Below, piece by piece: positions 42,765-51,017 of a stretch of DNA of 52,411 bases (its first letter is position 1; each line of letters opens with the position of its first letter). Made by a program: the position numbers and the translations under genes. Under the pieces are notes generated by a model. It was not told the DNA's origin and searched no databases. It saw only the letters and a list, made by a program, of their open reading frames with translations. This DNA is from Lachnoclostridium sp. (GTDB lineage Bacteria > Bacillota_A > Clostridia > Lachnospirales > Lachnospiraceae). The stretch spans positions 1-52,411 of the forward strand of contig SVDR01000008.1 in assembly GCA_015057755.1 (NCBI GenBank). The letters are read 5' to 3'.

Positions 42765-43784
42765 TTGAAACTTTTATCAATCGCAATCCCATGTTACAAC
42801 TCAGCCGCGTACATGGACAATTGTATCAAGTCCCTGCTTCCAGGCGGAGATGAGGTTGAAATCCTGATCGTAAATGACGGTTCAACAAAGGACAATACAG
42901 CGGAAATCGCTGACAGATATGAAAGAGAATATCCGGGAATCTGTAAGGCAATCCATCAGGAAAACGGCGGTCACGGTGAGGCAGTTAATGCCGGACTTCG
43001 CAATGCGACAGGTGTCTTCTTTAAGGTTGTAGACAGCGATGACTGGGTAAACCATGAAGCATATATGAAAGTACTGGAAACATTGAGAAACTTTGTATAT
43101 GGAAAAGAAACTCTCGATATGCTCATCACTAATTTCGTATACGAGAAACAAGGTGCAAAACACAAAAAGGTCATGAACTATCGCACAGCAATTCCGAAAA
43201 ACGAAGTATTTACCTGGAGTGACGCGAAGTATTTTGCACCGGGTCAGTATATCCTGATGCATTCGGTTATTTACCGTACAGAACTTTTAAAGAGCTGTAA
43301 CCTCGAGCTTCCGAAACACACATTCTATGTAGATAATATTTTTGTTTACCATCCGCTTCCGCACGTGGAGAAGATGTATTATCTCGATGTGAATTTCTAT
43401 CGCTATTTCATCGGCCGTTCCGACCAGTCTGTCAATGAGCAGATCATGATCGGCCGTATTGACCAGCAGTATCGTGTGACTAAACTGATGCTTGGTTATT
43501 ATGATGTGACCAAGATCCAGAATAAGAAACTTCGCCAGTACATGACAAGTTATCTGGAGATCATGATGACGATCTGTTCTATCCTTGCGATCAAGTCCGG
43601 AACAGAAGAGAATATGGAAAAGAAGAAACAGCTTTGGGAGGACTTAAAGAAAGATAATCCTAAGCTTTACAGAAGACTTCGCTGGGGCTTCCTCGGTCAG
43701 AGCATGAATCTGCCGGGCAAGGGCGGACGTCAGGTGTCCATTATGGGATACAAGATCGCACAGAAGTTCTTTGGATTTAACTAA
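42765..43784 (+). CDS. Family 2 glycosyltransferase
   Basis: A 339-aa GT-A fold enzyme that should transfer a sugar from a nucleotide-sugar donor. The N-terminus LLSIAIPCYNSAAYMDNCI and EILIVNDGSTKDNTAEIA match GT2 proteins, as does HQENGGHGEAVNAGL. The metal-binding DxD-type motif is VVDSDDW. No membrane helix is seen. I place the start at TTG 42765, with GGAGG eight bases upstream; an upstream ATG in frame at 42726 sits on the promoter. It is a single-gene unit, so the glycan it builds is unknown. Confidence 0.88.
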   Translation: MKLLSIAIPCYNSAAYMDNCIKSLLPGGDEVEILIVNDGSTKDNTAEIADRYEREYPGICKAIHQENGGHGEAVNAGLRNATGVFFKVVDSDDWVNHEAYMKVLETLRNFVYGKETLDMLITNFVYEKQGAKHKKVMNYRTAIPKNEVFTWSDAKYFAPGQYILMHSVIYRTELLKSCNLELPKHTFYVDNIFVYHPLPHVEKMYYLDVNFYRYFIGRSDQSVNEQIMIGRIDQQYRVTKLMLGYYDVTKIQNKKLRQYMTSYLEIMMTICSILAIKSGTEENMEKKKQLWEDLKKDNPKLYRRLRWGFLGQSMNLPGKGGRQVSIMGYKIAQKFFGFN

Positions 43785-43818
43785 GATACCAGAGAAATCA
43801 ATAGAAGGTATTATAAGA

Positions 43819-43862
43819 AACGGGAAGCTGCATGAATGAGATCATGTTGCTTCCCGTTTTTT
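43819..43862 (+). terminator. Terminator of the glycosyltransferase gene
   Basis: AACGGGAAGC (43819-43828) pairs with GCTTCCCGTT (43849-43858), runs into TTTTTT, and has an inner CATGA/TCATG stem. Confidence 0.85.
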
Positions 43863-43885
43863 AGGTTTTGCTTTCTCGTTAAGTG

Positions 43886-43934
43886 TTGACTTAATTAAAA
43901 TGCGATATTATAATTAAGTCATTACTTAATTATA
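43886..43934 (+). promoter_or_regulatory. Promoter and ArsR-type operator of the arsR-chr operon
   Basis: TTGACT (43886-43891), 17 bases, TATAAT (43909-43914). A 10-bp inverted repeat GACTTAATTA / TAATTAAGTC (43888-43897 and 43911-43920) covers both promoter boxes. A further half-site, ACTTAATTA, follows at 43924-43932. This is the layout of autorepression by an ArsR-type dimer. Confidence 0.8.
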
Positions 43935-43947
43935 GGAGGAGGCCAAG

Positions 43948-44277
43948 ATGGATCTTGAGCGTATGCTAAAAGCATTAGGAGAACCAATGCGTTTGAAAAT
44001 ATATCAAGCGCTTTTGGAAAGAAAGCATTGTGTGCGTTCTCTTTCTAAAAAGTTTGGTATTTCAGAGTCTGCAGTTTCACAGCATATGAAAGTAATGAGA
44101 GATGCCGGTTTAGTCTATGGAGAAAAGTACGGCTATCACACCCATTATCTTCCGGTGCAGACAGCCATCGCTTATCTGTCAGGTCAGTTTGAACAGATGC
44201 GAAGCGCATCGCTTACTGTTGATCGAGATATGACGGTCTGCCAATGTGAATACCGAAAGGAGGGCGAACAAGAGTGA
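43948..44277 (+). CDS. ArsR-family winged-helix transcriptional regulator
   Basis: A 109-aa helix-turn-helix repressor; the DNA-reading region is LSKKFGISESAVSQHMKVMRDAGLV, followed by the beta-wing GEKYGYHTHYLP. The classical ArsR metal motif (ELCVCDL) is missing. Cys33 (RKHCVRS) and the C-terminal CQC pair are the candidate sensor cysteines. It is first in an operon with two half-size chromate-type transporters and overlaps the first by four bases. It probably binds the inverted repeat over its own promoter. Confidence 0.9.
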   Translation: MDLERMLKALGEPMRLKIYQALLERKHCVRSLSKKFGISESAVSQHMKVMRDAGLVYGEKYGYHTHYLPVQTAIAYLSGQFEQMRSASLTVDRDMTVCQCEYRKEGEQE

Positions 44278-44852
44278 ATCTCTTATTTGATTTGTTTTTT
44301 ACCTTTGCCAAGATTGGCTTGTTTACCTTTGGTGGAGGTTATGCAATGATTGCAATGATTGAAAATAACTGTGTGGAAAGAATACAATGGATTACTCATG
44401 ACGAGATGATGAATGTAACTGTCATTGCGGAATCCACTCCGGGTCCGATCGCGATTAACTGCGCTACTTTTACCGGATATAAAAAAGCAGGTTTTCGTGG
44501 GGCATTAGCTGCAACGTTTGGCATGATCGTTCCATCCTTTATGATTATTTACCTCATTTCGATGTTTCTTGACAATTTTTTAGAGTTGACTGTGATTGCC
44601 AATGCGTTTAAGGGTATTAAGATTGCCGTCGGTATCTTAATTCTGGACGCAGCGATTACCATGATTAAGAAAATGCACAAGAAGAAATTACCCAGAGCAA
44701 TCATGATTTTCTCTGCGCTTGCAATGCTCTGTATTAATATCTTTGCATGGAATTTCTCATCGATCAGCCTCATGCTGATTGCAGCGGTTGTGAGTTTGAC
44801 GATCTTTGTCCTGAATGGAGCACCTGATCAGAAAGGCGGTGTAAAGAAATGA
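44274..44852 (+). CDS. Chromate transporter (CHR), half-size subunit 1
   Basis: A 192-aa membrane protein, one half of a split CHR transporter. CHR family marks: FAKIGLFTFGGGYAMI, AESTPGPIAINCATFTGYK and the following helices. It uses a GTG start overlapping the regulator stop (GTGA). With the next gene it should make a heterodimer equal to full-length ChrA. Family members export chromate, but gut members often have unknown substrates. Confidence 0.9.
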   Translation: MNLLFDLFFTFAKIGLFTFGGGYAMIAMIENNCVERIQWITHDEMMNVTVIAESTPGPIAINCATFTGYKKAGFRGALAATFGMIVPSFMIIYLISMFLDNFLELTVIANAFKGIKIAVGILILDAAITMIKKMHKKKLPRAIMIFSALAMLCINIFAWNFSSISLMLIAAVVSLTIFVLNGAPDQKGGVKK

Positions 44853-45412
44853 TTTATCTTGATTTATTTCTCGGTTTTCTGAAAGTTGGATGTTTTGCGT
44901 TTGGCGGAGCGTATGGTGCGATTCCGTTGATCCGTGATGTGGTAATGTCTTATGGCTGGCTAAATGATGAAATGCTGACTTATATGATTGCGGTCAGTGA
45001 AAGCACACCGGGACCAATTATGGTAAATCTTGCCACATACATTGGAAGCAGCCAAGCAGGTTTTATGGGAGCTGTAATCGCAACGCTGGCGGTTGTTTTT
45101 CCATCGTTCCTGATCATTCTTCTGGTAACCGCACTGCTCAAAACGGCTTTAAAGAATAAATATGTCCAGGCAGTTCTGCGCGGTCTGAAACCTTGTGTTA
45201 TCGGTATTGTACTTGCAACCGGTATTTATATGATCTTTAAGAACTGTTTTGGAACGCTTTCAGCTTTAACAGCAGATGTACAAGCAATTATCATTACTGT
45301 ATTTTTATTTGTTTCGATGTTTGGGTATAAGCGTTTTGCAAAAAAGAAATTGTCCCCGATTCTTTTGATCGTAATATCTGCAATGGCTGGTATTGTTATT
45401 TATGGAATCTGA
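44849..45412 (+). CDS. Chromate transporter (CHR), half-size subunit 2
   Basis: A 187-aa membrane protein, the second CHR half. FLKVGCFAFGGAYGAIPLI and SESTPGPIMVNLATYIG align with the same blocks in the preceding gene, so the two are paralogues. It overlaps that gene by four bases (ATGA), which favours 1:1 synthesis. Confidence 0.9.
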   Translation: MIYLDLFLGFLKVGCFAFGGAYGAIPLIRDVVMSYGWLNDEMLTYMIAVSESTPGPIMVNLATYIGSSQAGFMGAVIATLAVVFPSFLIILLVTALLKTALKNKYVQAVLRGLKPCVIGIVLATGIYMIFKNCFGTLSALTADVQAIIITVFLFVSMFGYKRFAKKKLSPILLIVISAMAGIVIYGI

Positions 45413-45430
45413 TTTTTTCAGTAAAACAGA

Positions 45431-45473
45431 AAAGGCGATGCTTGGTCCTGAATACCAAGTATCGCCTTTATTA
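45431..45473. terminator. Bidirectional terminator between the chr operon and aroA
   Basis: A near-perfect 16-bp stem (45431-45446 with 45454-45469) with A and T runs on its sides. Confidence 0.85.
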
Positions 45474-45523
45474 CATGTTACATTCTTAAAAAAGGTCTGA
45501 TATGATGGCTGTAATACCTTCGA

Positions 45524-46801
45524 CTACCTTGCCAGCGCCATCAGATCCTTATAAAACTGCGGATAGGAGATTTCCACACACTCCGCATCCAGAATCTCTG
45601 TCTCACCTTCGGCAGCGAGAGCAGCAACGGCAAAGGTCATCGCAATACGATGATCTTTTTTTGTATGGATCACGGCTCCATGAAGCGGTGTTCCGCCGTG
45701 GATGATCATGCCGTCCTCTGTTTCTTCCACATCAGCGCCCATGGCAGTCAGATTTTCTACCATGATCGCGATGCGGTTTGATTCTTTGACTTTCAGTTCG
45801 GCAGCATCGCGGATGATCGTTGTACCCTCGGCAAAACATGCCATCAGGGCAACCGTCGGAAGTTCGTCGATCATCGTCGGAATGATATCACCTTCGATCA
45901 CGGTGCCTTTCAGATTACTGGTACGCACCAGAATATCAGCCGTCGGCTCGGAATAATCGTGATTTTCATTTAAAAGGGTGATATCGGCGCCCATGGCGCG
46001 GCATACACGGATCAGTCCGTCGCGAGTTGGATTGATGCCCACGTTCTTGATTAAAATTTCGGAATTCGGAATGATCAGTCCTGCTGCCACAAAGTATACA
46101 GAAGAGGAAATGTCGCCGGGAACCTGAATCTTATTTCCATATAATTCGGCTGCCGGATGTACGGTCGCGGTCGTACCGGATGTTTTTACCTCAGCTCCGA
46201 AGAAACGCAGCATCAGTTCTGTATGGTTTCTGGATAATTTCGGCTCGGTCACGGTTGTCTCGCCCTCGGCGTAAAGGCCTGCCAGTAAAATGGAGGATTT
46301 TACCTGCGCGGACGCAACCTTGGAATGGTAATGGATTCCGTGAAGCTGTTTTCCGTGAATGGCAAGAGGAGCACAGCCGTTGTCACGAATACTGGTAATA
46401 TCAGCGCCCATCAGACTCAGCGGTTCAATGATCCGCTTCATCGGACGTTTCTGAATGGATTCATCGCCGGTCAGAGTCACATCAAAGTGCTGCGGAGCCA
46501 GAATACCGGAGATCAGACGAGTGGTCGTTCCGCTGTTTCCGCAGTCCAAAATACAATTTGGCGCCTTCAGACCGTGGAGACCGTTTCCATGGACTGTTAC
46601 GATCCCATGTTTCTGTTCAATCTCAATTCCCATATTGCGGAAGCAGGAGATCGTGGAAAGACAGTCAGCTCCTTCTAAAAAATTGTGAATTTCCGTAGTG
46701 CCTTTTGCAATGGAACCAAACATCACACTGCGGTGGGAGATGGATTTATCACCTGGCACGGTTACTTCACCGCGCAGACGGGAAACTTGTTTTAACTTCA
46801 T
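45524..46801 (-). CDS. aroA: 3-phosphoshikimate 1-carboxyvinyltransferase (EPSP synthase)
   Basis: Condenses shikimate-3-phosphate with phosphoenolpyruvate in the shikimate pathway. At 425 aa it has normal length. Substrate-binding blocks: VPGDKSISHRSVMFG near the N-terminus, LDCGNSGTTTRLISG, AEGETTVTEPKLSRNHTE, and DGMIIHGGTPLHG with the late DHRIAMTFAVA. The GNSGTTTR form resembles the Bacillota type. It follows tyrA by 13 bases, with GAGG before its ATG, so both aromatic genes share one mRNA. Confidence 0.96.
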   Translation of the reverse strand: MKLKQVSRLRGEVTVPGDKSISHRSVMFGSIAKGTTEIHNFLEGADCLSTISCFRNMGIEIEQKHGIVTVHGNGLHGLKAPNCILDCGNSGTTTRLISGILAPQHFDVTLTGDESIQKRPMKRIIEPLSLMGADITSIRDNGCAPLAIHGKQLHGIHYHSKVASAQVKSSILLAGLYAEGETTVTEPKLSRNHTELMLRFFGAEVKTSGTTATVHPAAELYGNKIQVPGDISSSVYFVAAGLIIPNSEILIKNVGINPTRDGLIRVCRAMGADITLLNENHDYSEPTADILVRTSNLKGTVIEGDIIPTMIDELPTVALMACFAEGTTIIRDAAELKVKESNRIAIMVENLTAMGADVEETEDGMIIHGGTPLHGAVIHTKKDHRIAMTFAVAALAAEGETEILDAECVEISYPQFYKDLMALAR

Positions 46802-46814
46802 AGTTGCCTCATTT

Positions 46815-47909
46815 CTAGCGTGACAAGTTATAATTGTAGCGTTTCAATAACTCAGCAGCTTCTAATTTCTTTTCTTCTGAATAAAACTCAATTCGCAGAG
46901 CACCTTCGCCATAATCTCTGGCATTGTTGATACCGATGTTTTTTACGTTGATTCCGCGGGACGCCAAAATCGCAGAAAGGATCGCGATAGAACCCGGTTC
47001 ATCCACCACATCAACAGAGAAGGAATGGTTCGGAGCAACAGGACCGCGTTTGATACTGGAGAAGGTATCACGGTATTTTCCTGATTCATCAAACAGCTCA
47101 TAAATGGCTTGCCCGTTGTGTGCATCCAGGTCGCCATAGATCGATTCCAGAGAATCAATGTAGCGTCTCATTAACACTTTCAGATTGTCCGTATTCGTCA
47201 TACAGATCTGTTCCCACATAACAGGGGAAGAAGAAGCGATTCGTGTGATGTCTTTAAAACCGCCGGCAGCGATCCGCTTCATGGTCTCAGTCTCGCCGTC
47301 ATTGTCCTTGACCAGCTTTACAAGGCTGGACGCGATCAAATGCGGAAGATGGCTGATGGCTGCAACGGAGAAATCATGTTCTTCATAATTTAATACCAGC
47401 GGGATCGCGCGAAGTGCGAGCGCGATCTGTCTCATGCGTTCGATCTGTTCCGGAGTGTTTTTTTCAGTTGGGCTTATAATATAGTAAGCATTTTCAAGAA
47501 GATGGGCGGTGGAATTTTCATAACCGGTCTTTTCTGAACCGGCCATCGGGTGACCGCCGACAAACACATCGTCCATGTCCATTTCATGAACAATCTTATG
47601 AATATTTGTTTTTGTGCTTCCAACATCCGTCAGAATTGCACCAGGTTTTAAATACGGACGGATTTTTTGCAGATAGGAGGCATTGTATTCCACAGGAGTG
47701 CATAAGAAAACCATGTCACACTGAGAGAGTGTTTCATCAATTCCGTCAAGGATCACGTCTACAATACCGTCAGCCTTTGCCTGTTCTAATTTGGATCTCG
47801 TACGCATGTATGCCATGATTGTCACGTGGTTGTTTGCGCGCTTCAGTCCGCGGGCAATGGAACCGCCGATCAGTCCCAGACCGATGAAGCCAATAGTAGA
47901 TTCTGTCAT
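46815..47909 (-). CDS. tyrA: Prephenate dehydrogenase with C-terminal ACT domain
   Basis: Oxidises prephenate to 4-hydroxyphenylpyruvate for tyrosine synthesis. The NAD-binding loop is GFIGLGLIGGSIARGL at the N-terminus, and the catalytic region includes GGHPMAGSEKTGY and ISHLPHLIASSLV. After about residue 290 an ACT domain begins (FSVDVVDEPGSIAILSAIL), which in this family usually binds an aromatic amino acid for feedback inhibition. Total length is 364 aa. CAGGAGG precedes the ATG. It is the first gene of a tyrA-aroA unit. Confidence 0.95.
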   Translation of the reverse strand: MTESTIGFIGLGLIGGSIARGLKRANNHVTIMAYMRTRSKLEQAKADGIVDVILDGIDETLSQCDMVFLCTPVEYNASYLQKIRPYLKPGAILTDVGSTKTNIHKIVHEMDMDDVFVGGHPMAGSEKTGYENSTAHLLENAYYIISPTEKNTPEQIERMRQIALALRAIPLVLNYEEHDFSVAAISHLPHLIASSLVKLVKDNDGETETMKRIAAGGFKDITRIASSSPVMWEQICMTNTDNLKVLMRRYIDSLESIYGDLDAHNGQAIYELFDESGKYRDTFSSIKRGPVAPNHSFSVDVVDEPGSIAILSAILASRGINVKNIGINNARDYGEGALRIEFYSEEKKLEAAELLKRYNYNLSR

Positions 47910-47931
47910 ATTGATTACCTCCTGAACTTAA

Positions 47932-47960
47932 ATTTTAATGGACAGATTTGGGAATGTCAA
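47932..47960 (-). promoter_or_regulatory. Promoter of the tyrA-aroA unit
   Basis: On the minus strand: TTGACA, 17 bases, TAAAAT, about 20 bases before tyrA. The short leader leaves no room for a T-box or attenuator. Confidence 0.75.
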
Positions 47961-47993
47961 CAAGTTAAAGTGATAAAAAGGTACATTTTTAGC

Positions 47994-48022
47994 TTTACAG
48001 AATACGGTCTCGATGTTATACT
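47994..48022 (+). promoter_or_regulatory. Promoter of the phosphoribosyltransferase gene
   Basis: TTTACA, 17 bases, TATACT, 45 bases before the start. It is back to back with the tyrA promoter. Confidence 0.6.
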
Positions 48023-48067
48023 TTTAACAATGGCGTGCAATCCATGTACGGGAAAGGAAAGAGGAGC

Positions 48068-48664
48068 ATGATGGAACAGGAAATGAAATTTTTTGATTTT
48101 GAGATCTGTGGAGTGAAACGTAAGCTTCCTTATGTAAAGATCAAAGAGAATCTTGCACTTGCAAGTTTCGTTTGTCTTTCTGATACAGAACTGGTACAGG
48201 CTGTTGCACCGGAACTGGTAAAGCGTTTGCCGGAAGTGGACTATCTGATGACGGCGGAAGCAAAGGGCATGTGTCTGACATATGAGATGTCCAGACTGAT
48301 GGGGATGAAGGAATTCATTGTTGCCAGAAAAAGCCGGAAACCTTATATGCAGGATCCTATTGAGTCTACAGTTTATTCAATCACGACACAGGCGAAACAG
48401 ACATTATATCTGAACGGCTGTGATGCTGAAAAGATCAAGGGAAAACGAGTTGCTCTGATCGACGATGTGATCGCCACCGGTGATTCAATCCGCGCGATCG
48501 AGGAACTGGCGAAGACAGCGGGTGCGGTTGTAGTTGCGAAAGCAGCGATCCTTGCGGAGCTTGAGACCGTAGACCGCCCGGATGTGATCTATCTGAAAGA
48601 GCATTATGTGTTCAGACCGAATCCGGATGGGACATACACACCACTTCATTCGTTAAATGATTAA
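48068..48664 (+). CDS. Adenine/xanthine-type phosphoribosyltransferase family protein
   Basis: A 198-aa type I phosphoribosyltransferase. The PRPP-binding motif is VALIDDVIATGDSIRAIEEL and a hood-like N-terminal region precedes it. The pattern YLMTAEAKGMCLTYEMSRLM is close to adenine or xanthine phosphoribosyltransferases, so purine-base salvage is the likely role. Two ATG codons are adjacent (48068 and 48071) after GGAAAGAGGAG, so the start is uncertain by one codon. It stands alone, divergent from tyrA. Confidence 0.85.
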   Translation: MMEQEMKFFDFEICGVKRKLPYVKIKENLALASFVCLSDTELVQAVAPELVKRLPEVDYLMTAEAKGMCLTYEMSRLMGMKEFIVARKSRKPYMQDPIESTVYSITTQAKQTLYLNGCDAEKIKGKRVALIDDVIATGDSIRAIEELAKTAGAVVVAKAAILAELETVDRPDVIYLKEHYVFRPNPDGTYTPLHSLND

Positions 48665-48671
48665 AATTATT

Positions 48672-48700
48672 TGTGCAAATTGCACATTTTACTTGTTTTT
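48672..48700 (+). terminator. Possible terminator after the phosphoribosyltransferase gene
   Basis: TGTGCA (48672-48677) pairs with TGCACA (48681-48686), followed by T-rich DNA. The stem is short, and a palindromic protein site is an alternative. Confidence 0.5.
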
Positions 48701-48721
48701 TTAAAGTCTTTTTGATAGAAT
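48693..48721 (+). promoter_or_regulatory. Promoter of the EF-G-like gene
   Basis: TTGTTT, 17 bases, TAGAAT with TGA in front (extended -10). A leader of about 105 bases follows; it has no riboswitch or terminator that I recognise. Confidence 0.5.
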
Positions 48722-48832
48722 GTTTGCATGGGTAAATAAATGAGGAATAGAGTTCCGTTTCTCATATGTTTATAAATGGGTCTTTCAAGGAAAAGATCGT
48801 TACAAAATATTTGTACGGGAGGAATTATAATT

Positions 48833-50923
48833 ATGAACATTTATGGAACAAAGAACATCCGTAACGTCGTACTGTTAGGCCACGGCGGCGCAGGTAAGAC
48901 AACAGTTGCAGAGGCACTTGCATACATCACAGGTGTTACAAAGAGAATGGGTAAGGTTGCTGACGGTAACACAATCAGCGATTACGATAAAGAGGAAATC
49001 AAGAGACAGTTCTCCATTTCTACAACAATGGTTCCGATCGAGTATGCAGGCGCAGAAGGCAACATCAAGATCAACCTGTTAGACACACCGGGTTACTTCG
49101 ATTTCGTTGGTGAAGTAGAAGAGGCAGTAAGCGTTGCAGACGCAGCGATCATCGTTGTTAACTGTAAAGCAGGCATCGAAGTTGGTACAGAGAAAGCTTG
49201 GGATCTCTGTGAGAAATACAGACTTCCGAGAATCATCTTCGCTACAAACATGGATGATGACCACGCTTCCTACAGAGAGCTTATCTTAAAGCTTGAGAGA
49301 AGATTCGGCAGAAAGATCGCTCCGTTCCAGGTTCCGATCCGTGAAAACGAGAAATTCGTTGGTTTCGTTAACGTTGTTAAGATGGAAGGTCGTCGTTTCA
49401 CAAACCTTTCCGAGTATGAGGCATGTGAGATTCCGGAGTACACAGAGAAAAACCTTGGTATCGCTCGCGATGCTTTAATGGAAGCTGTTGCTGAGACAAG
49501 CGAAGAGTACATGGAGCGTTACTTCTCCGGTGACGAGTTCACACAGGATGAGATCTACACAGCAGTTCAGACACACGTTTCTGAAGGCAACATCGTTCCG
49601 GTTATGATGGGTTCCGGTATCAACTGCCAGGGCTTCAACGCTCTCTTAAATGCAATTGATCGTTACTTCCCGGCTCCGGATTACTTCGAGTGCGTTGGTG
49701 TTGACGTTTCCACAGGTGAGCGTTTCACAGCGAAGTACAACGAAGATGTTTCCCTGTCCGCAAGAGTATTCAAGACAGTAGTAGATCCGTTCATCGGTAA
49801 ATACTCCTTAATGAAAGTTTGCACAGGTACATTAAAAGCTGATTCCACAATTTACAACGTAAATAAGGATACAGAAGAAAAGGTTGGTAAATTATACGTA
49901 TTAAGAGGCAAAGATGTTATCGAGGTTCCGGAGATCAAAGCCGGCGATATCGGTGCAGTTGCGAAATTAAACATCACTGCTACAGGCGATACAATCGCAC
50001 TGAAGACAGCTCCGATCGTTTACCACAAACCGGAGATTTCCACACCGTATACATACATGGCATACGCTGCTAAGACAAAGGGCGACGAAGACAAGATCTC
50101 CAGCGCACTTGCAAGAATGATGGAAGAAGACCTTACATTAAAGGCAGTTGTAGACGCAGAGAACCGTCAGACATTACTCTACGGTATCGGCGATCAGCAC
50201 CTCGATGTAGTTGTAAGCAAATTAGCAAACAGATATAAAGTTGAGATCGAACTTTCCAAACCGAAATTCGCTTTCCGTGAGACAATCCGTAAGAAAGTTG
50301 AAGCAGCCGGCAGACACAAAAAACAGTCCGGTGGTCATGGTCAGTTTGGTGATGTTAAGATGTCCTTCGAGCCGTCCGGCGATCTTGAGACACCGTACGT
50401 ATTCGAAGAGAAAGTATTCGGCGGCGCTGTCCCGAAGAACTACTTCCCGGCAGTTGAAAAAGGCGTTCAGGAATGCTGCTTAAAGGGCCCGTTAGCTGGT
50501 TACCCGGTAGTTGGTATCAAGGCTACATTATTAGACGGTTCCTACCATCCGGTAGACTCCTCCGAGATGGCGTTCAAGATGGCTTCCACAATCGCATTCA
50601 AAGACGGTTTCATGAAAGCTACTCCGGTTCTCTTAGAGCCGATCGCATCCGTTAAAGTTATCGTTCCGGATAAGTTTACTGGTGATGTTATGGGTGACCT
50701 CAACAAGAGAAGAGGCCGTGTACTTGGTATGAACTCCATCCATGGCGGCAAACAGGAAATCGTTGCTGATGTTCCGATGTCCGAGATGTTCGGTTACAAC
50801 ACAGACCTTCGTTCCATGACTGGTGGTATCGGTGAGTTCGCATACGAGTTCAGCCGTTACGAGCAGGCTCCGGGCGATGTTCAGAAGAAAGAAGTTGAAG
50901 CTAGAGCTGCAGCTGAAGAATAA
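48833..50923 (+). CDS. Elongation factor G-like translational GTPase (EF-G paralogue)
   Basis: A 696-aa GTPase with the five-domain EF-G layout. G1 is GHGGAGKTT, the G2 threonine is in SISTTMVPIEY, and G3 is LLDTPGYFDFVGEV. G4, normally NKxD, reads TNMD (Thr138-Asn139-Met140-Asp141). Domain IV-V blocks include SGGHGQFGDVKM and GDVMGDLNKRRGRVLGMN. The sequence is closest to the second EF-G group found in many Bacillota and Thermotoga, not the main fusA next to rpsL/rpsG. Codons are strongly biased (for example Thr almost always ACA), suggesting high expression. Start chosen at 48833 after GGGAGG. Confidence 0.9.
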   Translation: MNIYGTKNIRNVVLLGHGGAGKTTVAEALAYITGVTKRMGKVADGNTISDYDKEEIKRQFSISTTMVPIEYAGAEGNIKINLLDTPGYFDFVGEVEEAVSVADAAIIVVNCKAGIEVGTEKAWDLCEKYRLPRIIFATNMDDDHASYRELILKLERRFGRKIAPFQVPIRENEKFVGFVNVVKMEGRRFTNLSEYEACEIPEYTEKNLGIARDALMEAVAETSEEYMERYFSGDEFTQDEIYTAVQTHVSEGNIVPVMMGSGINCQGFNALLNAIDRYFPAPDYFECVGVDVSTGERFTAKYNEDVSLSARVFKTVVDPFIGKYSLMKVCTGTLKADSTIYNVNKDTEEKVGKLYVLRGKDVIEVPEIKAGDIGAVAKLNITATGDTIALKTAPIVYHKPEISTPYTYMAYAAKTKGDEDKISSALARMMEEDLTLKAVVDAENRQTLLYGIGDQHLDVVVSKLANRYKVEIELSKPKFAFRETIRKKVEAAGRHKKQSGGHGQFGDVKMSFEPSGDLETPYVFEEKVFGGAVPKNYFPAVEKGVQECCLKGPLAGYPVVGIKATLLDGSYHPVDSSEMAFKMASTIAFKDGFMKATPVLLEPIASVKVIVPDKFTGDVMGDLNKRRGRVLGMNSIHGGKQEIVADVPMSEMFGYNTDLRSMTGGIGEFAYEFSRYEQAPGDVQKKEVEARAAAEE

Positions 50924-50952
50924 TTTTGAAGGATAAAGCCTGATATTTTTGG

Positions 50953-50979
50953 CCGGCTCTCTTTATGGGAGCCGGTCTT
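50953..50979 (+). terminator. Weak terminator after the EF-G-like gene
   Basis: CCGGCTC (50953-50959) pairs with GAGCCGG (50969-50975), followed by only three T residues. Confidence 0.55.
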
Positions 50980-51017
50980 TGTGTGTTATATCTATAAAAA
51001 GAAAGGTGGATCATGAG

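Noticed and set aside
48722..48832. A riboswitch or attenuator in the EF-G-like leader
   Set aside because: I could not find a terminator/antiterminator pair or any conserved aptamer core.
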